This document shows positions 51,157 to 59,869 of a stretch of 64,000 nt of DNA, in pieces. The stretch covers positions 1 through 64,000 of the forward strand of contig JAFQAZ010000007.1 of NCBI GenBank assembly GCA_017416855.1. The letters are read 5' to 3'. The position numbers and the translations under genes were made by a program. Source of the stretch: Clostridia bacterium (GTDB lineage: Bacteria > Bacillota > Clostridia > UBA1381 > UBA9506). The notes beneath the pieces were generated by a model. It saw only the letters and a program-made list of their open reading frames with translations, was not told where the DNA came from and did not search any database. Positions within the stretch are counted from its first letter, which is position 1, and each line of letters opens with the position of its first letter.

Positions 51157-52296
51157 ATGGAATTATCAAAAGACATATTGCAGTATTTAGAGGATTCGAT
51201 TGAAGAAACGCACACTCTTTTAGAGACAATCTGTCGTATTCCGGCGCCCTCCCATCACGAGGAGAAACGTGCAGAATTCTGTAAAAAGTGGCTGGAAGAG
51301 CAGGGTGCAGAGGGCGTTTATATTGACTCGGCTTTAAATGTGATTTATCCTGTGAACTGTGAAAACAGAGATGATATTGTGGTATTTATGGCTCACACTG
51401 ATGTGGTGTTCCCTGATACAGAGCCGTTGCCCTTTGCGAAAGATGATGAATATTTTTATTCTCCCGGTGTGGGAGATGACACCGTTTGCCTGACAATGAT
51501 GCTGATGGTGATTAAATACATCATCAAAAACGGCATTAAACCCAATCGCGGTATTTTGTTTGTGGCGAATGCCTGCGAGGAGGGGTTAGGCAATTTAAAA
51601 GGAATCCGTCAGATTATGCAGGATTTTACCGGCAGAATCAAAGAAGTTTACACCTTTGACGGTGGCTATAAGCATATTGTGGATGTTTGCGTGGGCTCTC
51701 ATCGTTATCAGGTGAAGGTCACAACCGAAGGCGGTCATTCTTATAATGCTTTCGGCAATAAAAACGCGATTCATTATCTTTCTCAGCTGGTTTGCGGTTT
51801 ATATAATCAGAAACTGCCCGATACACCGAACAACAAAACCACTTTCAATGTAGGCGGCATCTCCGGTGGTACTTCTGTCAACACCATTGCTCAGGAAGCA
51901 ACGATGCTGTATGAATACCGTTCTGATCTGGCGGCAAACTTAGAGTTTATGAAGGCTTCTTTTGAAAAAGAAGTAGAAAAAATCCGCGCTATGGGTGTGG
52001 AGGTAACCGTTGAGGTTCTGGGTATTCGTCCCTGCTCCGGTGAAGTGGACTGGGAGGTACACGAAAAAATGGCACAAAAGGCCATAGCTATTCAACAGAA
52101 GCACTCAGGCTATGAATGTTCACGGGAGTCCGGTTCAACAGATGCTAATATGCCTATGTCCTTAGGTGTGCCTTCAATTTGTGTCGGCACATATGAAGGC
52201 AGCGGCGCTCACACGAGAGGAGAAAAGGTGTTGATTAAGAGTATTCCGGTTGGACTGAAAATTACAGCAGAATTGATTCTTGACTATTTTAATTAA
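51157..52296 (+). CDS. M20-family metallopeptidase
   Basis: A 379-residue hydrolase with zinc ligands in FMAHTDVVFPD (H80, with D82 next to it), SPGVGDDTVC (D107 or D108) and ACEEGLGN (E141 and E142). A dimerisation domain lies near residues 180-290. The final ligand may be the His of YEGSGAHTRGE. M20 enzymes cleave dipeptides or acyl groups from amino acids. AAAGGAGAAG precedes the ATG. Cotranscribed with the esterase, it could process an acylated or peptidylated substrate. Confidence 0.9.
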   Translation: MELSKDILQYLEDSIEETHTLLETICRIPAPSHHEEKRAEFCKKWLEEQGAEGVYIDSALNVIYPVNCENRDDIVVFMAHTDVVFPDTEPLPFAKDDEYFYSPGVGDDTVCLTMMLMVIKYIIKNGIKPNRGILFVANACEEGLGNLKGIRQIMQDFTGRIKEVYTFDGGYKHIVDVCVGSHRYQVKVTTEGGHSYNAFGNKNAIHYLSQLVCGLYNQKLPDTPNNKTTFNVGGISGGTSVNTIAQEATMLYEYRSDLAANLEFMKASFEKEVEKIRAMGVEVTVEVLGIRPCSGEVDWEVHEKMAQKAIAIQQKHSGYECSRESGSTDANMPMSLGVPSICVGTYEGSGAHTRGEKVLIKSIPVGLKITAELILDYFN

Positions 52297-52303
52297 ACGT
52301 AAA

Positions 52304-52347
52304 ACATAAATGGAGGGTTGCATAAGCAACCCTCCATTTATGTTTGC
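52304..52347. terminator. Bidirectional terminator between M20 peptidase and AraC regulator
   Basis: A 20-base perfect stem, AAACATAAATGGAGGGTTGC with its complement, loop ATAA. It overlaps the stop of the AraC gene. Confidence 0.92.
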
Positions 52348-53111
52348 TTGCTGTATTCACCGGGAGAGAGTCCGTATTTTTTCTTGAACATCCTTGAAAA
52401 GGTATACACATCGGTGTAGCCAATCCGTGATGCAATTTCTTTTTGGGGATATTGTTTCTTTTGTAAAAGTTCAGTAGCTTTTTTGAGCCGGTAAGAGATT
52501 AAGTATTCCTGAGGCGATATGCCGGTTTTTTGTTTGAATACTTTGAAAAATTGATTTCTGCTTATGCCTAAGGTTGCGGCAATTTCTTCTATTTTGATTT
52601 GCTCTGCGTAGCTTGACTCAATATAGTGACAGGCGCGGGTGACATAATCTTCTTCAAAAATGGTTGTGTTGCTCTGGTGTGTGGCCAGCTCGGTGAAAAA
52701 ATCGTATAAGGTGGCGCACATAACCCATTCGGGGGTTAAAGAATTTCTGCAGTCATACATTTTGTTGAATAAAGGTGTTGCCCAAAACGCAGAAAAAACC
52801 TTTTGAGAAAGGAGCTTTGCAAAGGGTTCGGCACAATCGAAGCTCACCCAGATGTAAGTGAGAGGTTGCTTCTCGTCAGAAATATAACTGGTAAAATCAC
52901 CCTTATGTGAAACGAAAATATCCCCTTTTTTAATCTGATATTCTTCATTGTTGAGCAAATACTTTCCGCTTCCTTTGGTTACATAATGCAAAACGTGTCT
53001 CTGGATATAGTGACGTGGAAAAACATCGCCGCTCTGGCATTGGTTCATGCCACAAACGGCAGGAGAAACCTCGTTCTTGCTGTTTCCGTTCAGAAAAAAA
53101 TGTTTAATCAT
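52338..53111 (-). CDS. AraC-family transcriptional regulator
   Basis: A 257-residue regulator. The N-terminal part is a cupin-like ligand domain (VFPRHYIQRHVLHYVTKGSG and YQIKKGDIFVSHKGD). The C-terminal 100 residues hold two helix-turn-helix units, IEEIAATLGISRNQFFKVFKQ and EIASRIGYTDVYTFSRMFKK, followed by YGLSPGEY. ATG 53111 is the best start, though its AAGGA is weakly spaced. It diverges from the ceramidase-like gene and is probably its regulator, responding to a sugar or acyl-sugar. The palindrome at 53175 lies between them. Confidence 0.9.
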   Translation of the reverse strand: MIKHFFLNGNSKNEVSPAVCGMNQCQSGDVFPRHYIQRHVLHYVTKGSGKYLLNNEEYQIKKGDIFVSHKGDFTSYISDEKQPLTYIWVSFDCAEPFAKLLSQKVFSAFWATPLFNKMYDCRNSLTPEWVMCATLYDFFTELATHQSNTTIFEEDYVTRACHYIESSYAEQIKIEEIAATLGISRNQFFKVFKQKTGISPQEYLISYRLKKATELLQKKQYPQKEIASRIGYTDVYTFSRMFKKKYGLSPGEYSKQT

Positions 53112-53174
53112 AGTTGCAAAAAATCCTTTTTTGAAAAATATGATGATTACATTATAACAAAAACAGGATACATT

Positions 53175-53194
53175 TTGCAATTTAAATTGCAAAT
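53175..53194. promoter_or_regulatory. Palindrome between AraC regulator and ceramidase-like gene
   Basis: TTTGCAATTT and AAATTGCAAA: a perfect 20-base palindrome. It overlaps a minus-strand TTGCAA that could serve as -35 for the AraC gene, whose -10 would be TATAAT at 53156-53151. It is a candidate control site for both directions. Confidence 0.6.
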
Positions 53195-53236
53195 TTTTTA
53201 TGTTACACTGAGAAAAAACGAGAAAGGATGTTTTTT

Positions 53237-54568
53237 ATGTTAGTTGGTTTTTCACAGGTTCGTTTTGACGATGCTTTCGATTACCGCATGGGCGGTACGT
53301 TTGTCAATTATATGCGTTCAGAAACAGAATTCCATACTCCGTTATTCTGCTCTGCCTGGGCAGTCAAGGCAGGGGACAACAGCTTTGTCTGGGTTTCCTG
53401 CGATGTGGCAAGATTTATGGAATGTGATGCTGATTATGTGCGTGAAAAGGTGGAAAAGGAAATCGGCATTCCAAAAGCAAGGGTTCTGGTTTCTGCAACT
53501 CATAACCATACAGGCCCCACAGCACGCCCCAGTATTTCGCCGTATTTCCCCACGGGCGATTTGTCTTACTTTGAAAAACTGGGTGACAAAGCGGCAGAAG
53601 CTTGCGTGCTTGCCTGGAACAATCTGACGGAAGCCACCATGTCTTATGCAAGATGCGATGAGGACAAATGTGTGCACAATCGCCGGTATTTAATGGATAC
53701 CGGTGAAAGTATGATGGAGCCCGGTGGCCCTGAATATCCCGGCAGACTGATGAAGGAAGGTCCGGAAGATACCGAGTTGCAGGCTGTTTGGTTTATGAAG
53801 GAAGGGAACCCAGTTGGGATTATTGTGAATTATTCCTCCCATCCTTCAGAATTATATGCCATGAAATATACCTCCGGCGACTATCCCGGTGTTATGCGCC
53901 GTGTGCTGCAAAATAACTATGGCGCCGACGTGCCCATCGTATTCCTGCAGGGGTGCTGCGGCAACCTGACACCTCGTGACCATGAGCACGATGCCACCTG
54001 GGGTCACGGTATTGACGGTGCAGAGCGGGTGGGTACCATTATTGCTGCCGACGTTATGCGAATGATTGCTCTGACCCGCGAGACCAGGGATATAACAGAT
54101 ATTCGCGTAAAAACAACAACCACCCGTCTGAATTTAAGAGAAGTCTCAGAAGAAGATTTAAAGAGAAGCGATGAAGTGTTTGAACTGCTGGAAACTGACC
54201 GTCCGGCTTTTGATGCTCTGGATGTAGCCGACAAGGGCTATGCCAATAAGGTTCGGAATTTGCTGAAAAAGTGGGAAGTGGCGCCCTATGAGGATGTGCC
54301 CATTGGTGCTGTCAAACTGGGCGACGTCATCTTTTTAACCCATCCGGCTGAACTGTTCTGCGAATATCAGCTGGACCTTAAAAAACAGTTGGGCGAAAAA
54401 ACCATCTGCGTAGAGCTGACCAATGGCGGCATTTGCTATGTAGCCACCAAGCAGGGCTATGTGCTGAAGGGCTATGAAATGAAGCAAGGTTTTTATGATT
54501 ATCACGCAGGGCAGAAGATAGAAGACTCTCTGATTGAACTGTCTAAAGAAATGGGTCATAAATTCTGA
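53237..54568 (+). CDS. Neutral/alkaline ceramidase-family hydrolase, first copy
   Basis: A 443-residue protein of the neutral-ceramidase N-terminal domain family. SATHNHTGP places zinc-ligand His at residues 89-91, VNYSSHPSEL gives another His (about residue 195), and FLQGCCGNLTP (about 225) corresponds to the family block that carries the catalytic Ser in true ceramidases, here with Cys-Cys-Gly. It lacks the C-terminal immunoglobulin-like domain and any signal peptide, so an external lipid substrate is unlikely. An N-acyl sugar is possible. AAAGG precedes ATG 53237. It is controlled by its own promoter and terminator. Confidence 0.82.
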   Translation: MLVGFSQVRFDDAFDYRMGGTFVNYMRSETEFHTPLFCSAWAVKAGDNSFVWVSCDVARFMECDADYVREKVEKEIGIPKARVLVSATHNHTGPTARPSISPYFPTGDLSYFEKLGDKAAEACVLAWNNLTEATMSYARCDEDKCVHNRRYLMDTGESMMEPGGPEYPGRLMKEGPEDTELQAVWFMKEGNPVGIIVNYSSHPSELYAMKYTSGDYPGVMRRVLQNNYGADVPIVFLQGCCGNLTPRDHEHDATWGHGIDGAERVGTIIAADVMRMIALTRETRDITDIRVKTTTTRLNLREVSEEDLKRSDEVFELLETDRPAFDALDVADKGYANKVRNLLKKWEVAPYEDVPIGAVKLGDVIFLTHPAELFCEYQLDLKKQLGEKTICVELTNGGICYVATKQGYVLKGYEMKQGFYDYHAGQKIEDSLIELSKEMGHKF

Positions 54569-54600
54569 GGAACTACAGAACGAAAAAATAGTGTTAATGA

Positions 54601-54632
54601 AGAAAAATCTCACCTTTTGGTGAGATTTTTCT
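54601..54632 (+). terminator. Terminator after the first ceramidase-like gene
   Basis: A 14-base stem, AGAAAAATCTCACC/GGTGAGATTTTTCT. Confidence 0.9.
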
Positions 54633-54680
54633 TGTTTTATTTGTGAGCAGAATAAAAAATAAATAAAAACAAGAAATCTA

Positions 54681-54709
54681 TTGAAATTCATTTTGTTTGA
54701 TGTTATAAT
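54681..54709 (+). promoter_or_regulatory. Promoter of the ceramidase-nagA-nagB-like operon
   Basis: TTGAAA (54681-54686), 17-base spacer, TATAAT (54704-54709). Confidence 0.75.
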
Positions 54710-54758
54710 ATAAATTAAGAATATTATGGAATTTTTTATATAAAGGAGCATATGAACT

Positions 54759-56108
54759 ATGAATAATTTACAAGCTGGTTTCGGTCGTGTAAATATTACT
54801 CCTATGATGGGTATTGAAATTGCCGGATATTATAAGGTTAGAAGAGCCGAAGCTGTTTTGGATGATCTGGAATTAAATGCGTTGGCACTTGCCAGTGGTG
54901 ATACCAAAGTGGTTATGATGACCATTGACCACTGCGGCGTGAAAAAAGTGATTATGGATAAAATCCGTGCCCGTGTGGCAGAAGCAGTCAAGCTTCCTGT
55001 TGAGGCTATTACCATTTCTGCAACTCACACCCACACCGGCCCTTGCATGAGACCGGAAAGCACAGACCCCTTAGAGCTTGAATACATAGAATTTGTCACC
55101 AAGCGTGCTATGGATGTGGCTCAGTTTGCGCTGGCTGACTTAAAACCTGCCGTGATGGGCTGGGGTATCGGTCAGGCACCCCGTGTTGCTTTTGTTCGCC
55201 GCTTCCGTATGAAGGATGGCAGCGTACAGACAAACCCCGGTGTAAACAACCCCAACATTTTAGCACCGATTGGCGATGTGGATGAAAGAGTTAACGTTGT
55301 TCGCTTTAACCGTGAAGGCGCAGAGGATATCGTAATGGTGAACTTTGGTAACCATCCTGATGTTGTGGGCGGTAACAAAATTTCAGGTGACTGGCCCAAC
55401 TTCCTGCGCAAAACAGTTGAAAAAGTTATTGACAACACAAAATGTATCTTCTTTAACGGTGCACAGGGCGATGTTAACCACGTTAACGTATTCCCCAGAG
55501 GCGGCGAAATGAATGATATGTTCAACGATTTTGACGATGTTGCCCGCGGTTATGCTCATGCCCGCCACATTGGCCATGTTGTAGCTGGCGGTGTGCTGCA
55601 GGTTTATGACAAGGTTCAATATGTGGATGTTGATTCCATTAAATTTACAGAAAAAGTCGTTAAGATTCCTTCTAACCGTGCTACGGCTGAAGAATTACCG
55701 GAGGCGCATCGTATTAATGACCTCCATCTGGCAGGCAAAGACAGCGAGTTGCCTTATCAGGGTATGATGCTTACGACCATGGTGGCAAAGGCTGCTCGTA
55801 TGGTTGCATTGGAAAATGGTCCTGATTTCTTTGAACTGTATCTGTCAGGTATTACCATTGGTCCTTTAGGCTTTGTGGGCATCCCCGGTGAACCCTTTAC
55901 CGGTGTAGGCAGAGGCATTAAAGAAACTGAAGGCTTTGATATGATTATGCCTGTTTGCTTAACCAATGGTTCTGAAGGTTATTACCCCATGCAGGAAGCC
56001 TATGACGAAGGCGGTTATGAAGCCGGCAGCTCCCGCTTTAAAGCCGGTGTGGCTGAACTTTTAATTGAAGGCGGTCAGGCTATGCTGAAGGAACTGGGAG
56101 GCAGATAA
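54759..56108 (+). CDS. Neutral/alkaline ceramidase-family hydrolase, second copy
   Basis: A 449-residue paralogue of the preceding enzyme. FGRVNITPMMGIEIAGYY is the typical start, SATHTHTGP carries the His ligands at residues 90-92, VNFGNHPDVVGG carries a further His, and FFNGAQGDVNHVN occupies the catalytic-Ser region, where no Ser is evident. The C-terminal PVCLTNGSEGYYPMQEAYDEGGYE is also family-like. There is no signal peptide. AAAGGAGC precedes the ATG. Only one base separates its stop from the NagA-like gene, so it should act in the same pathway. An amide-bond hydrolase working on an N-acyl amino sugar would fit. Confidence 0.83.
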   Translation: MNNLQAGFGRVNITPMMGIEIAGYYKVRRAEAVLDDLELNALALASGDTKVVMMTIDHCGVKKVIMDKIRARVAEAVKLPVEAITISATHTHTGPCMRPESTDPLELEYIEFVTKRAMDVAQFALADLKPAVMGWGIGQAPRVAFVRRFRMKDGSVQTNPGVNNPNILAPIGDVDERVNVVRFNREGAEDIVMVNFGNHPDVVGGNKISGDWPNFLRKTVEKVIDNTKCIFFNGAQGDVNHVNVFPRGGEMNDMFNDFDDVARGYAHARHIGHVVAGGVLQVYDKVQYVDVDSIKFTEKVVKIPSNRATAEELPEAHRINDLHLAGKDSELPYQGMMLTTMVAKAARMVALENGPDFFELYLSGITIGPLGFVGIPGEPFTGVGRGIKETEGFDMIMPVCLTNGSEGYYPMQEAYDEGGYEAGSSRFKAGVAELLIEGGQAMLKELGGR

Positions 56109-56109
56109 G

Positions 56110-57252
56110 ATGACAGCTATTATTAATGCCGTTTTAGTTATGAAGGATCATTACATCCCTGATGCAGTGCTCCTGATGGAAGACGGAAAAATTGTTGACT
56201 TTGGTCCGGCAAAAAAACTGCCTGTTCCCGCCGGTTGCGAAGTGATTGATGCAGAAGGCCTCTATGTTGGCCCCGGCTTAATTGATATCCACACTCATGC
56301 TGATGGGGATACTTATTTTCACGAAGACCCCATTAAATGCTCCGAAACTGTGCTGAAGCACGGTGTAACCTCTGTTTTGCCGGCGCTGTTTTACAGCATG
56401 AACAAAGAGGAGCATTTAGAGGCAATTAAAAAGTATAAGGATGCCATTGCAGCAGGAAAATGCAAGAACATTTTCGGTGTATATATGGAAGGTCCTTACT
56501 TAAACCCTGATTTTGGCTGTGACAAGGAAAAGAACGTCTGGAAGGATGCCATCGTTGAAAAGGATTATGCTGAAATCGTTGAGGCGGCCAAAGGCTTTGC
56601 CAAGGTTTGGTGTGTAGCACCGGAACGGGAAGGGATTTTAGATTTTGTTAAGTATGTCAAAAAAGAAATTCCCGAAATCGTGTTCTCTGTAGCTCATTCC
56701 GAAGCTACACCGGAACAGATTGAAGCTTTAATGCCCTATGGTTTAAAATTAGGCACTCACCACACCAATGCGACAGGTACCTTGGAGAATTACCCCGAAG
56801 TCCGTGGCGTTTGCGTGGATGAAACGGTTAACTACAATAACGATATTTATGCAGAAATCATCTGTGATTCCAAAGGTGTTCATGTACATCCTTATATGAT
56901 TCGTCTGATCAAAAAAATCAAAGGTCAGGATAAGATCATTCTGATTGCTGACTCTTTTGTGGCAGACGGTCCGCCGATTCCGGGTCTTGAAGATGCGTTT
57001 GACATCAACTTTGACTGGGGCGGCGACATTGCAGGCTCTAAACTCACATTGGATATTGCCTGCCATAATATGATGATTCATACAGGCGGCTCTGTCTGTG
57101 ATGTGTTCCGCTATGCATCTACCAATCCGGCTAAGATGCTCTCCCTTACCGATAGAGGCGATATTGCAAAGGGAAAACGTGCTGATTTAGTATTTGTCGA
57201 CCACCAGTTTGACGTAAAACGCGTCATTTTGGGTGGCGAGCAGATAAATTAA
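56110..57252 (+). CDS. Amidohydrolase, N-acetylglucosamine-6-phosphate deacetylase-like
   Basis: A 380-residue metal-dependent deacetylase of the NagA family. GPGLIDIHTHADGD gives H61 and H63. VYMEGPYLNPDFG supplies the metal ligand E127, VAHSEAT gives H196, THHTNATG gives H217/H218, and LIADSFVADG gives the catalytic D281. The canonical NagA substrate-binding blocks are only partly kept, so the substrate may be a related N-acyl amino sugar phosphate. It follows the ceramidase-like gene by one base and precedes the NagB-like gene by 34. Confidence 0.87.
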   Translation: MTAIINAVLVMKDHYIPDAVLLMEDGKIVDFGPAKKLPVPAGCEVIDAEGLYVGPGLIDIHTHADGDTYFHEDPIKCSETVLKHGVTSVLPALFYSMNKEEHLEAIKKYKDAIAAGKCKNIFGVYMEGPYLNPDFGCDKEKNVWKDAIVEKDYAEIVEAAKGFAKVWCVAPEREGILDFVKYVKKEIPEIVFSVAHSEATPEQIEALMPYGLKLGTHHTNATGTLENYPEVRGVCVDETVNYNNDIYAEIICDSKGVHVHPYMIRLIKKIKGQDKIILIADSFVADGPPIPGLEDAFDINFDWGGDIAGSKLTLDIACHNMMIHTGGSVCDVFRYASTNPAKMLSLTDRGDIAKGKRADLVFVDHQFDVKRVILGGEQIN

Positions 57253-57286
57253 AAAATAATAAAAAAAGATAAAAGGAGAAAAAACA

Positions 57287-58261
57287 ATGAGCAATTTTAT
57301 TACCGATCCGGCAACAAAATTTGATTTCCAGCCTCATGAATTTGTTCCTTTCAAGGACAAGAAGGTTTGCGAATATGTTCGCAGTCTCAGCGGTAAGGAT
57401 CTGGAAAAGAGAGAACCCTGGTGGCATCCCGAATTTAACGTAAAAGTTATGATGAACCCTCATCCTGTTCTCATCGCAACTCTGTTTGAACGTTTAAGAG
57501 CTGCTTCTGAAGCAGGCAAGAGCTTCACCATGATTCTGGGCAACCCCGAACCCGATACGTACATTCCTCTGGCACAGCTCATCAACTACTTTGGCATCGA
57601 CTGCTCCAAGGTTCACCTGGTTGCAGAAGATGAATGGGCTGATGAAGCAGGCAACATCGCTCCTATTACATATGAAGCAGGTTTTGCTCATTCTATGATC
57701 AAATACCTCTATATGCAGATTGATGAAAAGCTCCGTATGCCTATGGAAAACGTTCATTTCCCCACTAATGCAAACATTAAGGATTATTCCAAGATTATTG
57801 ATGATATTACAGAAGGCACCGGTGCTGACATTGCTTCTACCTCTCCGGGTTGGGCAGGTCATATGGCATTTGTTGATCCTATTCCTGAATTCATCGGCAG
57901 CGGCGATGTTGAAGAATGGCTCAACCAGCCTGCACAGATCGTTAAACTGCATCCCATGACCATAATGCAGAACTCCTTAAATGGTACCTTCGGTCAGTCC
58001 GGCGATATCGCTAACGTTCCGCCTTGCGCTGCAACTATCGGTCCTTTAGATGTAATGCGTGCAAAGGAAAGAATTGAAGTTCATGCACTGGCAACCTGCG
58101 GTACATTCTCATCCTGGCAGAGAATGACCAGCCGTCTGTGTACACACGGCCCCATTACACCGTACCTCCCCAGTTCTATGCTGCAGACCAAGAAAACTCA
58201 GGTTTACATCAGTGAAGAACTGGCTGCTCCCTTCGAATGCTGGGAAAAAGTTGGTTATTAA
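57287..58261 (+). CDS. NagB-like sugar-phosphate isomerase-fold protein with altered active site
   Basis: A 324-residue protein of the glucosamine-6-phosphate deaminase fold. It has an N-terminal extension of about 50 residues beyond NagB. The usual GGxTP phosphate loop reads ILGNPEPDTY (residues 83-92). DEW (115-117) occupies the position of the catalytic Asp in DEYVG. GWAGHMAFVDP (188-198) replaces GxxDGHIAFNEP: the His stays (H192), the following Asp is lost (A190), and Glu is changed to Asp (D197). AAAAGGAG precedes the ATG. It may catalyse isomerisation, aldol-type or other chemistry on an amino sugar, or it may be regulatory. Confidence 0.75.
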   Translation: MSNFITDPATKFDFQPHEFVPFKDKKVCEYVRSLSGKDLEKREPWWHPEFNVKVMMNPHPVLIATLFERLRAASEAGKSFTMILGNPEPDTYIPLAQLINYFGIDCSKVHLVAEDEWADEAGNIAPITYEAGFAHSMIKYLYMQIDEKLRMPMENVHFPTNANIKDYSKIIDDITEGTGADIASTSPGWAGHMAFVDPIPEFIGSGDVEEWLNQPAQIVKLHPMTIMQNSLNGTFGQSGDIANVPPCAATIGPLDVMRAKERIEVHALATCGTFSSWQRMTSRLCTHGPITPYLPSSMLQTKKTQVYISEELAAPFECWEKVGY

Positions 58262-58282
58262 TCCAACGCAAAGCAACAAATT

Positions 58283-58311
58283 AAGGATGTGCCCAAAAGG
58301 CACATCCTTTT
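58283..58311 (+). terminator. Terminator of the ceramidase-nagA-nagB-like operon
   Basis: Stem AAGGATGTGCC/GGCACATCCTT followed by T. Confidence 0.88.
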
Positions 58312-58345
58312 TTACGCTATAAAATAAAAGAATATTCGCTTTTTA

Positions 58346-58374
58346 TTTACAAATAACTATTTTTGTGATACAAT
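58346..58374 (+). promoter_or_regulatory. Promoter of the sodium symporter gene
   Basis: TTTACA (58346-58351), 17-base spacer ending TGTGA, TACAAT (58369-58374). Confidence 0.7.
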
Positions 58375-58412
58375 ACATTCTGTTGCTTTTTTATGATAAG
58401 GAGAATGGAATT

Positions 58413-59780
58413 ATGGAAAGAGAAAAACTAAAAAGTCGTTTGGGTTTTATTTTAATCAGTGCCGGTTGTGCCATTGGCATCGGCAATGTGTGGAAGTTTC
58501 CGTATATGGTGGGTCAGTATGGCGGCGGTATTTTTGTTTTGATTTATTTGCTGTTTTTGCTGATTTTAGGTGTGCCTGCCCTTTCTGTTGAATTCACCCT
58601 GGGCAGGGCGGCTAAAAAAAGTCCGGCAAAGCTTTATCAGGCATTGGAAAAGCCGGGGCAGAAGTGGCACATCCATGGGTATGCTGCTATGGCGGCCAAT
58701 TATCTTTTGATGATGTTTTATACGGTGGTATCCGGTTGGATGATTCAGTATTTCATTATGACGGTGGGTGGCCAATTTGAAGGCCTTTCCTCAGCGGAGG
58801 TGGGTGCTGCTTTTGATCAGGTTTGTGCAAACCCTGTCACGATGCTGCTGTATATGGGCATTGCCATTGTGATTGGTTTTCTGGTATGTGGCTTAGGTGT
58901 GCAGAACGGCTTGGAAAAAGTTTCAAAGGTTATGATGTCTGCTCTTTTAATTATCATGGTGGTTTTGGCGGCCAACAGCGCCTTTTTACCCGGTGGCAAA
59001 GAGGGCTTGATTTTCTATCTGAAGCCGGATATTGGCAATTTGCTGGAGCACGGTATTATTGATGTGGTGCTGGCAGCAATGAATCAGGCATTCTTTACCT
59101 TGAGCATCGGTATTGGCTCAATGGCAATTTTCGGTAGCTATATTGGTCGTGAACGTTCTTTGCTGGGCGAATCAGTAAATGTATCACTATTAGATACCTT
59201 TGTGGCGCTTATGTCCGGTGTAATCATTTTCCCGGCTTGTTCAGCCTTTGGGGTGGATGCCGGCAGCGGCCCGAAGCTGTTATTTGTTACATTACCTAAC
59301 ATCTTTAACAATATGCCCTTTGGCAGAGTTTGGGGTTCTTTGTTCTTTGCGTTTATGACCTTTGCGGCTATGTCTACTGTGTTTGCGGTGTTTGAGAATA
59401 TTATTTCCTGTACTATGGATGTATTTAAAATCAGCCGAACTAAAGCCTGCATTATCAACTGTATTTTGTTGCTGGTGCTCTCAGCTCCCTGTGCCTTGGG
59501 ATTCAATCTGCTTTCCGGTATACAGCCGTTGGGCGATGGAACCAACATTATGGATTTGGAAGACTTTTTAGTATCCAATATTATGCTTCCTTTGGGTGCT
59601 TTGGTGTTCATTATGTTCTGCGTTACGAAAAAGGGTTTCGGATGGCAGCGTTTTGTAGAAGAAGCCAACCAGGGAAAGGGGCTTAAAATTGTTAAATGGA
59701 TGAGATGGCATTACACATTTATGTTGCCTACAATCATCATTATTGTGTTTGTTATGGGATTAATAAACTTTTTTAAATAA
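58413..59780 (+). CDS. Sodium:neurotransmitter symporter (NSS) family transporter
   Basis: A 455-residue carrier with about eleven to twelve helices of the LeuT fold. SRLGFILISAGCAIGIGNVWKFPY is the family start, with the helix-1 unwound region GCAIGIGN where sodium and substrate bind. A second block, YGGGIFVLIYLLFLLILGVP, follows, and SIGIGSMAIFGSYI is helix 6. Bacterial members usually take up amino acids such as Trp, Tyr or Leu with sodium. AAGGAGAATGG precedes ATG 58413. It is monocistronic. Confidence 0.94.
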   Translation: MEREKLKSRLGFILISAGCAIGIGNVWKFPYMVGQYGGGIFVLIYLLFLLILGVPALSVEFTLGRAAKKSPAKLYQALEKPGQKWHIHGYAAMAANYLLMMFYTVVSGWMIQYFIMTVGGQFEGLSSAEVGAAFDQVCANPVTMLLYMGIAIVIGFLVCGLGVQNGLEKVSKVMMSALLIIMVVLAANSAFLPGGKEGLIFYLKPDIGNLLEHGIIDVVLAAMNQAFFTLSIGIGSMAIFGSYIGRERSLLGESVNVSLLDTFVALMSGVIIFPACSAFGVDAGSGPKLLFVTLPNIFNNMPFGRVWGSLFFAFMTFAAMSTVFAVFENIISCTMDVFKISRTKACIINCILLLVLSAPCALGFNLLSGIQPLGDGTNIMDLEDFLVSNIMLPLGALVFIMFCVTKKGFGWQRFVEEANQGKGLKIVKWMRWHYTFMLPTIIIIVFVMGLINFFK

Positions 59781-59828
59781 TTCACAAAATATTTTTGCTT
59801 AACGCAAAATTTTTGGTGATAAAGAAAG

Positions 59829-59857
59829 TTGCTATTTGCCTTTTCTTGTGATACAAT
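59829..59857 (+). promoter_or_regulatory. Promoter of the CPA2 antiporter gene
   Basis: TTGCTA (59829-59834), 17-base spacer ending TTGTGA, TACAAT (59852-59857). Confidence 0.65.
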
Positions 59858-59869
59858 AAATAAGGTTTT

